From positions 1-12,027 of the forward strand of contig PADE01000012.1 in NCBI GenBank assembly GCA_002702965.1: a stretch of DNA of 12,027 nt. The letters are read 5' to 3'. Source of the stretch: Planctomycetaceae bacterium (lineage in GTDB: Bacteria > Planctomycetota > Planctomycetia > Pirellulales > Pirellulaceae). The notes under the pieces were generated by a model. The model searched no databases and was not told the DNA's origin. It saw only the letters and a program-made list of their open reading frames with translations. This document shows, in pieces, positions 1 to 7,522 of the stretch. Positions within the stretch are counted from its first letter, which is position 1. Each line of letters begins with the position of its first letter. A program made the translations under genes and the position numbers.

Positions 1-17
1 GATTCGCTCATTTCTGA

Positions 18-92
18 TCGCTTTGAGAATTCCCTCCGCTCCGAGAACCTCCGCTCCGAGAACCTCCGCTCCGAGAACCTCCGCTCCGAGAA
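18..92 (+). repeat. 15-bp tandem repeat in the leader of the SGNH esterase gene
   Basis: Four perfect head-to-tail copies of CCTCCGCTCCGAGAA occupy 33-47, 48-62, 63-77 and 78-92. A degenerate unit (CTTTGAGAATTC, about 21-32) precedes them. The array ends 11 bases before the chosen ATG at 104, so it should lie in the mRNA leader or core promoter. Read in one forward frame it would encode a TSAPR repeat from a TTG at 23, but that would bury the signal peptide of the downstream protein, so I treat it as non-coding. The repeats are seen directly; any regulatory role is inference. Confidence 0.9.
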
Positions 93-103
93 AAGGTGCG
101 TCT

Positions 104-2299
104 ATGTCCGAGACCCTCCGCTGCCGCCGAAAACGGGCCTGCGCTGTGTTCCTGGCGCTGGTGACCTGTGCGACTCTCTCCCCCTTTGCGGCCGGTGGCA
201 AAACGGAGATCCCCCTCTCTGCCAAACGCGTGTTGTTCGTGGGCGACTCGATTACCCACAGCGGTGGGTTCGTCGCCTGGATCGAGACCCAGTACCGGCT
301 GCAGGGAGTTTCCCCACTCCCGGAGTTCATCAATATCGGCCTCAGTAGCGAGACCTGTACGGGGTTGACGGAACCCGACCACCCGTTTCCAAGGCCCGAT
401 GTTCACGAGCGTCTGAAGCGCGCTTTGAAACGTCTCCGGCCCGACGTCGTGGTCGCCTGTTACGGGATGAATGACGGCATCTATTACCCGTTTAGTGAAT
501 CTCGATTTGTTGCCTATCAGGAGGGCATCAATCGTTTGATCGACGAAGTACACGCGACGGGCGCCCAACTTGTCCTGATGACGCCGCCGCCGTTCGACGC
601 GGTACCCCTAATGGGTCGGGAGGGAAAGTTGAAACCGGCGGGTGAGAAAAAATATGCCTATTTTGCGATTTACGAGCATTACGATCGAGACGTGATTGCG
701 CGCTACGCCGCCTGGATCCGACAACAGAGCGAGCGGGTGGCAATGGTCGTCGACTTGTACACACCACTCACCGATCATCTCGCCGAACAGCGGCGCCGCG
801 ATCCCAAGTACACGCTCTCACCAGACGGGGTGCACCCCAACCCGCTCGGGCAACGGATCATTGGCGAGACGATTCTGCAGGCCTGGGGCGTGCCCTCGGT
901 GACCGAACCGGGGGACACGTTGCGGGAACTGATGGAACGTCGGATGGCGGTTGTCCGCGACGCGTGGTTGTCCGCGATCGGACACAAACGGCCCGGGGTG
1001 AAACAGGGCCTGCCGGTGGCCGAGGCGAGTCGCCAGTCGGAGCGATTGCTCGACCAGGCACAGCCGTTGATCGGGCAGCTGCGGGAGGCGACGGTTTCCC
1101 ACCGCGCGTCGACCGGCGGTGAGGTGCATCAGGTGCATTACCCGGCGCAGCTCGGTGGCGGTCGGTTGCGGATCGCAGTCGACTACTACCTTTGGATTCC
1201 CGCTGGCGCAAAGCCGCTCCGCGGCATCATCGTTCACCAGCACGGATGCGGTGTCGGGGCGTCGATCGGAGGCCGTACGGCCGCCGATGACCTGCACTGG
1301 CAAGCGCTGGCTCGCAAGTGGAATTGCGCGCTGCTCGGTTCGATGTATGAGCCGCGCAAATCGATCAATTGTCGCCTCTGGTGCGACGCTCGCAACGGTT
1401 CGGATGCGCGGTTCTTGGACGCGTTGGATCGACTGGCAAACAGCAGTGAGCGCCCCGAAGTGACGCGCGTTCCCTGGTGCCTGTGGGGACATTCGGGTGG
1501 TGGTTTCTGGGCCAGCCTGATGCAGGCCCAGCATCCCGATCGGATTGTGGCGATCTGGTTCCGGTCGGGCACCGCGTTTGGTTACTGGGATCGGGGGGAG
1601 ATCGAACCCCCTCGGCTGACCGACGCGGTGTACGCGGTGCCGATGGTCGGCAACCCTGGGGTCCAGGAGAAAGGGGATACGCGATTCCGCGGCGCGTGGG
1701 ATGGGCTGCAGGCGATGCGTGCCGCCTATCTGTCACGGGGTGCGACCTTCTTCGCCTTCGCTCCCGACCCGCGGACGCGCCACCAGTGTGGTGATTCACG
1801 TTACATGGCGATCCCCTATTTCGATTTCTGGCTCGAGCATCGTCTGCCCCCGTCCGGTGCCGCGGAGGGGAAGTTGCGTCCGGCCGCGCCGGCGCTAGCC
1901 GCTTGGGAAAAGCGACTGGCGCCGAAGCTTGCCGAGTACATCCAGACCGGATCCGTCTCGGACACGACGCCTCCCCCGGCGCCTCGACGGGTGGTGGCCC
2001 GCCGCACCGCCGAGGGCCATGTGATGATCCGCTGGGAAGCGGATGCGGATCTGGAGAGCGGGATCCGAGCGTTTGTACTCACGCGGGCTGGGGAGCGCCT
2101 CGCTCAGGTGCCCGAACAACCGACGAACCCGTTCGGTCGGCCGCTCTTTCAGGGCATGACGTATCACGACACTCCGCAAGCGCCGCTGGCGGCGATGGGG
2201 TATCTCGATCGAGACGTCGCGGCTGGCGAAACGCCGCTCTACACGGTGCGGTCCATCAATAGTGTCGGACTCGAGTCGGTGGCGACCGCGAGCCGCTGA
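104..2299 (+). CDS. Exported SGNH/GDSL esterase - alpha/beta hydrolase - FN3-like fusion protein
   Basis: The protein is 731 residues. The ATG at 104 is preceded by AAGG seven bases upstream and opens a signal peptide (basic residues 7-11, hydrophobic 13-30, Ala-rich cleavage area near 30). Residues about 40-262 are an SGNH hydrolase: GDSIT with nucleophile Ser49, the block II Gly in NIGL (79), GMND (121-124) and DGVHP with Asp241/His244, so a full catalytic set. Residues about 340-580 look like an alpha/beta hydrolase: HQHG (378-381) suits an oxyanion loop and GHSGGG (462-467) is a nucleophile elbow with Ser464; His560 is a candidate catalytic histidine. Residues about 624-731 resemble a fibronectin-III domain (PPAP start, IRW, Tyr-Thr-Val-Arg-Ser end). 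SGNH and alpha/beta hydrolases often de-esterify carbohydrates or lipids; the substrate here is unknown. The gene is transcribed toward a minus-strand DUF1501 gene 90 bp away. The two catalytic domains are well supported; the FN3 call is weaker. Confidence 0.88.
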   Translation: MSETLRCRRKRACAVFLALVTCATLSPFAAGGKTEIPLSAKRVLFVGDSITHSGGFVAWIETQYRLQGVSPLPEFINIGLSSETCTGLTEPDHPFPRPDVHERLKRALKRLRPDVVVACYGMNDGIYYPFSESRFVAYQEGINRLIDEVHATGAQLVLMTPPPFDAVPLMGREGKLKPAGEKKYAYFAIYEHYDRDVIARYAAWIRQQSERVAMVVDLYTPLTDHLAEQRRRDPKYTLSPDGVHPNPLGQRIIGETILQAWGVPSVTEPGDTLRELMERRMAVVRDAWLSAIGHKRPGVKQGLPVAEASRQSERLLDQAQPLIGQLREATVSHRASTGGEVHQVHYPAQLGGGRLRIAVDYYLWIPAGAKPLRGIIVHQHGCGVGASIGGRTAADDLHWQALARKWNCALLGSMYEPRKSINCRLWCDARNGSDARFLDALDRLANSSERPEVTRVPWCLWGHSGGGFWASLMQAQHPDRIVAIWFRSGTAFGYWDRGEIEPPRLTDAVYAVPMVGNPGVQEKGDTRFRGAWDGLQAMRAAYLSRGATFFAFAPDPRTRHQCGDSRYMAIPYFDFWLEHRLPPSGAAEGKLRPAAPALAAWEKRLAPKLAEYIQTGSVSDTTPPPAPRRVVARRTAEGHVMIRWEADADLESGIRAFVLTRAGERLAQVPEQPTNPFGRPLFQGMTYHDTPQAPLAAMGYLDRDVAAGETPLYTVRSINSVGLESVATASR

Positions 2300-2371
2300 G
2301 CGAGGTCGGCGCCGATCGCCTCGGCGGCGGTTGGACGAGCGCTTCGGCATGGCAACGCTGGCCCTCCGCGA

Positions 2372-2385
2372 CCCACCGCGGTGGG
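2372..2385. terminator. Palindrome in convergent gap, possible bidirectional terminator
   Basis: CCCACCGCGGTGGG is a perfect 14-bp palindrome able to form a stem of five G/C-rich pairs with a four-base loop. It lies in the 90-bp gap between the converging esterase gene and DUF1501 gene, four bases beyond the DUF1501 stop. A second possible stem, CGAGG (2301-2305) with CCTCG (2319-2323), lies just after the esterase stop. Neither has a T-tract, so intrinsic termination is only a possibility; the position is the main argument. Confidence 0.35.
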
Positions 2386-2389
2386 GCTG

Positions 2390-3751
2390 TCAGATTAGGT
2401 CGGCGATCGGGCGTGCGCCTTCGGGTAACAGGTAGTGCGGTCGGCCGCCGTAGTCCGGGAATTGCAGCTGCGCGTTCACTCCCAGCACGTGAAACAGCGT
2501 AGCCATCAGGTCTTTCGGTTCGACCGGGCTGGCTGCCGGATACTCCCCTTTGGAAGAGGAGCGTCCCACTACTTGACCCATCCGCAGCCCACCCCCTGCC
2601 AGGGCCAGCGTCGACAACCCCGGCCAATGGTCGCGGCCGCCGTAGGCATTGATCTTGGGGGTCCGTCCGAAGTCGCCCGTCAATACGAGCAGGATTCGCT
2701 CGCTGAGTCCCCGTTGGGCGACGTCGTCTAGAAATGCCGTCAGTGCATGGTCGAGCGGTGGACAGATGGCGCGCAGTTGCTTGTCCATGGGTGGCGCGTT
2801 TGGCTGGCTGGGTCCCAGATGCATGTCCCAGGCGAAGGGCGTTTCCGCCGGTTGTGGCGCCCAGCCATAGGTCAAGGTGACAAACCCGCAGCCGGCTTCA
2901 CACAGGCGTCGGGCGGTGAGCAGTTGTTCGCCCAGCCCAGGGCCATACCGCGCGCGTACGGATTGCTTTTCCTGATCGAGTTTAAACACATCGTGGGTGG
3001 CGCCGAGCACCAGGTCGCAAGCCTGCTGTTCGAACGCATCCATGCCGGCCATGGTATCCGTGTGGTCAACGTCGCGGCGGAGACGGTCCAGACGTCGCAA
3101 CAGTCCCCGTCGGTCCGCGAGCTGCCTTGGGTCAACCGACAGGCTGAGGTTTTTGCGAGCGCCACCGCCCGCGTCGAACGGGGCATTGGCGCGACCGAGC
3201 CAGAGCGGCTGGTCAAAGTCGAAACTGACGGTCGGCTTGAGGCGAACAAAGGTAGGTATCCCCGAACCGACGCGGTTCGCACCCCGCACGCAGGCCGTGA
3301 TTGACCCCAGCGACGGTTTTGTCTGTTGTGTGGAACCCCCCGGGTTGTCGTTGGCGGTCATCACGAAGTGTGATGCGCCAAGGTGGTCGGGGTTGGTGTG
3401 GTGAAAGGAACGAACGATCGCCATGCGTTGCGCCGACGCCGCGAGACCGGGAAACAGGCCTCCGAACTCGACTCCTGGGAGTCGAGTGGAAAGCGCACCG
3501 ACCATACTGCGGTAGTCGGAGGGGGAGTTCATCTTGGGGTCAAAAGTTTCCAGATGGGGTGCACCACCTTGCATCCATACCCAAACGACCGAGGTGTCGG
3601 GCGGGCTGTGATTCGCGGTCGCTTGCGACCGGCAGCGGAGTAGCTCGGCCAGACTGAAACCGGTTCCGCCGAGAGCGCCGATTTTCAACATGCCGCGACG
3701 GCTCACGCGATGGCGAACCGAACGAGTGGCGGTGGGTTCGCCGGCTGGCAT
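2390..3751 (-). CDS. Tat-exported DUF1501 family protein (stand-alone)
   Basis: The chosen start at 3751 gives 453 residues and puts the Tat motif SRRGMLK at residues 17-23, followed by a Gly/Ala/Leu-rich stretch. An in-frame ATG at 3850 would add 33 residues and push the motif to residue 49, which is less usual; neither start has a strong ribosome binding site. DUF1501 landmarks occur in order: QGGAPHLETFDPK (61-73), AWDMH (307-311), TGDFGRTPKIN (358-368), GRDHW (372-376), PKDLMATLFHVLG (412-424) and a C-terminal LPEGARPIADLI. The Asp/His-rich motifs recall metal-dependent phosphatase/sulfatase-type enzymes, but the biochemical role is not established. DUF1501 genes usually sit next to a DUF1553 gene; here the neighbours are an esterase and a lyase-like gene instead. 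The family call is firm, the activity unknown. Confidence 0.9.
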   Translation of the reverse strand: MPAGEPTATRSVRHRVSRRGMLKIGALGGTGFSLAELLRCRSQATANHSPPDTSVVWVWMQGGAPHLETFDPKMNSPSDYRSMVGALSTRLPGVEFGGLFPGLAASAQRMAIVRSFHHTNPDHLGASHFVMTANDNPGGSTQQTKPSLGSITACVRGANRVGSGIPTFVRLKPTVSFDFDQPLWLGRANAPFDAGGGARKNLSLSVDPRQLADRRGLLRRLDRLRRDVDHTDTMAGMDAFEQQACDLVLGATHDVFKLDQEKQSVRARYGPGLGEQLLTARRLCEAGCGFVTLTYGWAPQPAETPFAWDMHLGPSQPNAPPMDKQLRAICPPLDHALTAFLDDVAQRGLSERILLVLTGDFGRTPKINAYGGRDHWPGLSTLALAGGGLRMGQVVGRSSSKGEYPAASPVEPKDLMATLFHVLGVNAQLQFPDYGGRPHYLLPEGARPIADLI

Positions 3752-4032
3752 GGCAGCTGTCCCAGTTGTCAAGCGGTGGATCTGGCAGCGGCGAATTTCC
3801 GGCGGGCACGCGACCGGATGCGCATCTGCTATCGTATCGTTGGCAGCCATCAGGGTCCAGATCCATCGGCGCTACCCCTCGTCGTGTGCGGCGTCGTGTA
3901 CGGCCAGAAAAACGATCCGGCGCCGCGCGCCCCGGCTGTCAGGCGTGCTTCCGCTGACACGGCGGACAACGGATAATGGCGTCTCGGCGATGCCGTGGGT
4001 GACGCGGATGTTGTGGTGTGGGAGGAGCTGCG
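3752..4032. other. Divergent intergenic region
   Basis: About 280 bp separate the divergent DUF1501 and lyase-like genes, so both promoters are expected here. The longer DUF1501 start at 3850 would use part of it. The only promoter-like string I noticed is GATAAT at 3972-3977, without a convincing -35 partner. Several G/C-rich stretches (for example around 3919-3937) could fold but have no clear function. I see no operator palindrome, RNA gene or small gene with coding character. Confidence 0.5.
4021..4027 (+). promoter_or_regulatory. Shine-Dalgarno sequence of the lyase-like gene
   Basis: GGAGGAG lies five bases before the ATG at 4033. It is the best ribosome binding site in the window and favours that ATG over the in-frame GTG at 4018, which lies upstream of it. 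Confidence 0.75.
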
Positions 4033-6129
4033 ATGCGTGAGGGCGGGCCTATTGGGTTGCGCGTGGTGGCGTTGTTGTTGACCCCCGTGCTGGTCAGCCG
4101 AACCGCAACGGGCCAGCAGCCGGCTCTTTCGAGTGGACACCCTCGATCCTCCTACGAAGAGGTTGCCGACATCGAGCCTATGGCCTCAGCGCTGCGCTGC
4201 GCACTGTCCCTGCGCGAACGCTACTCGTTTTCTCGTGGTTGGTGGCAATGGGATCGGTTGCGGAGTCGTTACGTGGACGGCGGCCGTACCGATCGGAATG
4301 CGATCAAGATTCTCGCCGCCGTTTTTCGGGGACTGATTTTTGATTGGCACCGGCGTTTGCAATCTCGCGGGGAGGGGGACTTACTGTACCTGTTCTTTAC
4401 CACCAATCCGGGCGATAAGGGTGCGCGGCGGACCCCGGGCGGGCGGTCCCTGGTGCGGGACCTGCACGGCGGCGGGTATCACGGTGGCTGGGGTGGCGCC
4501 GCGCGCATGAGGATCTACGAGGAACTGGTTCGACAACAGATGTTGACGGCGGACGAGCAGCTCCATTTCCGCTCGCTGGTGCGGCAGAGCTTCAGCCACC
4601 GCTTTCTGGATTTTTCGCAGGGGCATCAGCGGGCCACGAATCACGCTTTTGGCAATGCCGGGGGTCCGGCCATCGCGCTGCGTCTCTTTCCCGAACTACC
4701 GCAGGCGGCAGAAGCCCGCGGGTGGCTGGATCGCATCTGGCGTGATTTTTCCGAGTACGGTGATTGGAAAGAATGGACCTACTACCCCTACGGACCGATC
4801 TTTTTACACGGCCTGATCGACGTGGCCCAAGAACGCGGCGCGCAAGAGACCCAGCGGGAGTTGTTGTACGCCGTCGGGCAACGATGCCTGGGCTTCGTTC
4901 ACGGCGGCGGGGTGCGTGCCAATCCGAATTCGTATGCACCGGCCAAACACGACAGGGCGAAACTGGATGCGCTCTATCGCGACCCGTGGCAGTTGGGCTA
5001 CTTCGACGTCGAGCAAAGCGCCCGTGACGGACATTTCTGGTACCGGATGGCGAAGTGGTTCCGCGATCCGGAGTTTCTCTGGGCTGCCGAGCAAGTGGCG
5101 TTGGGCGGTCGACCGCCGACGGGCGAGCTGCCGGCTCCCTACCGGGCGGCGTACGCACGACGATTCGGTTGGTTCGTCGATCGCAACATCATCCCCCGCG
5201 TCCCCCAGGGAGGGTCGTCGGTGGGGTGGGTGAGTCCCCGTAAACACCGGATTCCCGAACGTCTGTATGTTTGCGCGGGCCGCGGTGCGGGGCTCCCGTT
5301 CGCCTCGGCATTTGTCTACGACGGCGTCGGCAGCCATCTCAATCCGCCGGAAGTGTGGGGCACGCTCATCGAGTACTCGGTAGACGGAGTCAAGTTCCTC
5401 GGCAGCGCGGGTAAGTATACGGACGACATTCCGGGCGGATCCGGAGCCTACGACTCGTTGATGGTCAGTCCACCCGACTTGCAGTTTCCGTTGGACGGTC
5501 GGGGTCCGCAGCGTAGCGGCCGGCTCGAGCGCAGCGCACTGCGGTTCGAAAACCGCGGCGCAGCGTCTTTTGGTCAGTTTGCATTCGTCGACTATTTCGG
5601 ATTGGGGAGTCGTTGGACAAGGCAGCTGATTCTCACGGCGGGTGGCGTGTTGGTGGTGCGGGATGAGTATCAGTCGGGACCCGAGAACGACGGACATCAG
5701 GTGGGACCGTGTTGGCAATGTCGGGGGGAGGGCGAGCGGATGGCACACGCGGCCGACCAGCACTGGTTCGATGCGCCCGCGTGGGACCGGGCCTGGTGGC
5801 AATCCGCCCCCAGACGCGTGTTGGTCTACACGCACCCCGCACAGCAGCGGAGTTATCGCGTTGCCCGACACCGCACCAGCCAGGACATTTCTCGTAGCGT
5901 CCCGACCGACGCGTTCGCGCCGGCGGGCATCGCTCGGGCCGGTGTGTCGAGTGTGTTTCTCACGGTATTGGTGCCCCACCCTGCGCGGGAGCTGCCGGCG
6001 AGCGTCATGGCGCGGATTCAGAGTCGCGTCGATGCCGCCGGGAACGGGTGGGTGGCGATCGACGAAGTCACCGTCTCGATCGCGGCCGACGGACAATGGG
6101 CGGTCGGCCGAGTTCGCGCGCCCCGCTAG
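4033..6129 (+). CDS. Exported heparinase II/III-like protein (putative polysaccharide lyase)
   Basis: The protein is 698 residues with a signal peptide: hydrophobic residues 8-21 and probable cleavage near TATG-QQ (27). Residues about 50-390 are helical with many paired aromatic residues, as in the alpha/alpha toroid of heparinase/alginate-lyase-type enzymes. TNHAFGNAG (202-210, Asn203/His204) and WTYYPYGP (248-255, Tyr250/Tyr251) are candidate active-site segments. Residues about 395-690 look like the beta-sandwich part: SHLNPPEVW (434-442, His435), then a DGVKFLGSAGKY stretch (451-462) and QLILTAGGVLVVRDEY (531-546), an order typical of heparinase II/III C-terminal domains. That family cleaves uronic-acid glycosides by beta-elimination; substrate and activity here are inferred from fold-like similarity only. 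Its stop codon lies 19 bases from that of the opposing oxidoreductase gene. An exported glycoside-binding protein without lyase activity is the main alternative. Confidence 0.7.
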   Translation: MREGGPIGLRVVALLLTPVLVSRTATGQQPALSSGHPRSSYEEVADIEPMASALRCALSLRERYSFSRGWWQWDRLRSRYVDGGRTDRNAIKILAAVFRGLIFDWHRRLQSRGEGDLLYLFFTTNPGDKGARRTPGGRSLVRDLHGGGYHGGWGGAARMRIYEELVRQQMLTADEQLHFRSLVRQSFSHRFLDFSQGHQRATNHAFGNAGGPAIALRLFPELPQAAEARGWLDRIWRDFSEYGDWKEWTYYPYGPIFLHGLIDVAQERGAQETQRELLYAVGQRCLGFVHGGGVRANPNSYAPAKHDRAKLDALYRDPWQLGYFDVEQSARDGHFWYRMAKWFRDPEFLWAAEQVALGGRPPTGELPAPYRAAYARRFGWFVDRNIIPRVPQGGSSVGWVSPRKHRIPERLYVCAGRGAGLPFASAFVYDGVGSHLNPPEVWGTLIEYSVDGVKFLGSAGKYTDDIPGGSGAYDSLMVSPPDLQFPLDGRGPQRSGRLERSALRFENRGAASFGQFAFVDYFGLGSRWTRQLILTAGGVLVVRDEYQSGPENDGHQVGPCWQCRGEGERMAHAADQHWFDAPAWDRAWWQSAPRRVLVYTHPAQQRSYRVARHRTSQDISRSVPTDAFAPAGIARAGVSSVFLTVLVPHPARELPASVMARIQSRVDAAGNGWVAIDEVTVSIAADGQWAVGRVRAPR

Positions 6130-6149
6130 CGGTCGCGCCTCGCGACGCT
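6128..6149. terminator. Hairpin spanning two convergent stop codons
   Basis: AGCGGTCGCG (6128-6137), loop CCT (6138-6140) and CGCGACGCT (6141-6149) form a nine-pair stem with one bulged G. The left arm overlaps the TAG of the lyase-like gene (6127-6129), and the right arm touches the stop of the oxidoreductase gene (6149-6151). The arrangement suits a shared bidirectional terminator or 3'-end stabiliser. No T-tract follows on either strand, so an intrinsic mechanism is uncertain. Confidence 0.45.
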
Positions 6150-7471
6150 CATTCGAGCTGCCACCCGTTGCGGTACTCGGGGTGGATCAGCGCGTCGGCG
6201 GCGGGGCAGTTGCGGGCGCGCATTTGGTCACCATCCCAGTCGAGCGTCTGCCCCGCTCGTAGCGCGACGTTGCCGACCAGGAATGCTTCGCTGAGGCGCC
6301 CCGCGTACTCGAAGTTCGCCAGCGTGGGCGCACCCGTTTTGGCGCCGTGGATCCACTCGGCGTGATGGCCGACCCGCGCGCGGGGAAGCGTGGGAGTCGG
6401 TGGCTGGTAATCGACGAAGGCGGCTTCGGGCAGAAGTTTGTAGTGGGCGCAGTACATGTCGGTAGTCAGCATGCGGCCCCGGTCACCGATCAGCAGGCTC
6501 CCGTTGCTGGGAAGCGGGTGTCCCAGCGCCAGTTCCGCAGGCGGTTGCCGGCCACTCTCGTACCAGGTTAACTCGACCGGGGGCCGTTTACCGCGCGCCG
6601 GAAAGCTGAATTGCATTTCGGCCCAGCGAGGAGCCGTCTCGGGCATCAGTCCTTCCGAGCGAGTGGAGACGCGCGTGGGGTATTGGAGGCCGAGTCCCAT
6701 ATAGGCCAGGTTGGCAGTATGACAGATGATGTCACCGAGTACCCCGGTTCCAAAGTCCCACCAGCCGCGCCAGGTAAAAGGGTGGTAGATCGGATGGTAC
6801 GGTCGCTCGGGGGCGGGGCCGAGAAACAGATCCCAGTTGACGTGCGCGGGAACCGCGGGGGTCTCGGTCGGTCGCGCCACCGATTGCTTCCAGTAGTTCA
6901 ACGGACGGTCGGACCAGGTGTGGACCTGGGTGACGTCTCCCAACGCGCCCGACTGGACGATCTCCACGGCCCGTCGGAACGAGGGCTCGTAGGTACCGTG
7001 ATTTCCCATCTGGGTGGCGACGTGGGTCTCGGCAAACACCTTCCGCATCTGCCGTACTTCGCCAATCGTTCGCGCCAACGGTTTTTCGCAATAGACGTGT
7101 TTGCCGCGGCGCATGGCGGCGATCGAGATCACCGCATGCGTGTGGTCGGGTGTGCTCACGACGACGGCATCGATGTCTTTCTGCCGGTCCAGCATCCGGC
7201 GGAAATCAGTCCATTGGCGGGCGTGGGGATATTTCTCGAGATTCGGACCCGCGTACTTCGTGTCGATATCGCAGATCGCAACAATGTTCTCGCCACTGAC
7301 GCGCGGCAGGTTGAGGACGCCACCGACCCCTCCTTTGCCAGCTCCGATGATGGCGATATTCAGTTTCTCCGAGGCTGCCGTCGATGCGGCGGCCTCGGTT
7401 GCAGTCCAGACGCCGGCGGCGATTGCAGCTTGTACCTTGAGATAGTCGCGGCGCGTCACGTTGGCAGTCAT
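6149..7471 (-). CDS. Tat-exported Gfo/Idh/MocA family oxidoreductase
   Basis: The protein is 440 residues. TRRDYLK (6-12), followed by an Ala-rich stretch to about residue 33, is a good Tat signal. The Rossmann domain starts at KLNIAIIGAGKGGVGG (36-51, dinucleotide-binding glycines); CDID (67-70) ends the second strand, and CEKPLA (128-133) carries the family EKP motif. The C-terminal half has WDFGTGVLGDIICH (238-251, Asp247/His251) and ends DWDGDQMRAR...YRNGW, typical of planctomycete members. The family oxidises or epimerises sugars and polyols with NAD(P). Tat export of a cofactor-loaded member is known from Zymomonas glucose-fructose oxidoreductase, so periplasmic action is likely. It lies 51 bp downstream of the ThuA gene on the same strand, recalling the ThuA-ThuB pair. 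Substrate unknown; family call firm. Confidence 0.93.
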   Translation of the reverse strand: MTANVTRRDYLKVQAAIAAGVWTATEAAASTAASEKLNIAIIGAGKGGVGGVLNLPRVSGENIVAICDIDTKYAGPNLEKYPHARQWTDFRRMLDRQKDIDAVVVSTPDHTHAVISIAAMRRGKHVYCEKPLARTIGEVRQMRKVFAETHVATQMGNHGTYEPSFRRAVEIVQSGALGDVTQVHTWSDRPLNYWKQSVARPTETPAVPAHVNWDLFLGPAPERPYHPIYHPFTWRGWWDFGTGVLGDIICHTANLAYMGLGLQYPTRVSTRSEGLMPETAPRWAEMQFSFPARGKRPPVELTWYESGRQPPAELALGHPLPSNGSLLIGDRGRMLTTDMYCAHYKLLPEAAFVDYQPPTPTLPRARVGHHAEWIHGAKTGAPTLANFEYAGRLSEAFLVGNVALRAGQTLDWDGDQMRARNCPAADALIHPEYRNGWQLE

Positions 7472-7522
7472 GGGAACGACCTGTAAGAGGTGGAACGATG
7501 GGGGGATCGGGGTGGGCGGCGG

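Noticed and set aside
33..92. CRISPR-like array
   Set aside because: The units are directly adjacent with no spacers and only 15 bp long.
23..103. N-terminal extension of the esterase made of TSAPR repeats, from a TTG at 23
   Set aside because: The ATG at 104 has a reasonable ribosome binding site and starts a normal signal peptide, which the extension would bury.
818..1534. 238-residue minus-strand open frame within the esterase gene
   Set aside because: It is antisense to the SGNH and alpha/beta hydrolase domains, with no motif or start signal.
3752..3850. 33-residue N-terminal extension of the first DUF1501 protein
   Set aside because: It is possible, but the Tat motif would then begin near residue 50; the start at 3751 gives a more typical signal. 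Not excluded.
3972..3977. GATAAT as a -10 box for the lyase-like gene
   Set aside because: There is no acceptable -35 hexamer at 16-18 bp spacing, and a single hexamer match is expected by chance.
4804..6096. 430-residue open frame antisense to the lyase-like gene
   Set aside because: It has Arg/Pro/His-rich composition typical of GC-rich antisense frames and no recognisable domain, and it lies opposite a well-supported gene.
6611..7486. 291-residue forward open frame opposite the Gfo/Idh gene
   Set aside because: It mirrors a clearly recognised oxidoreductase on the other strand and has no family resemblance of its own.
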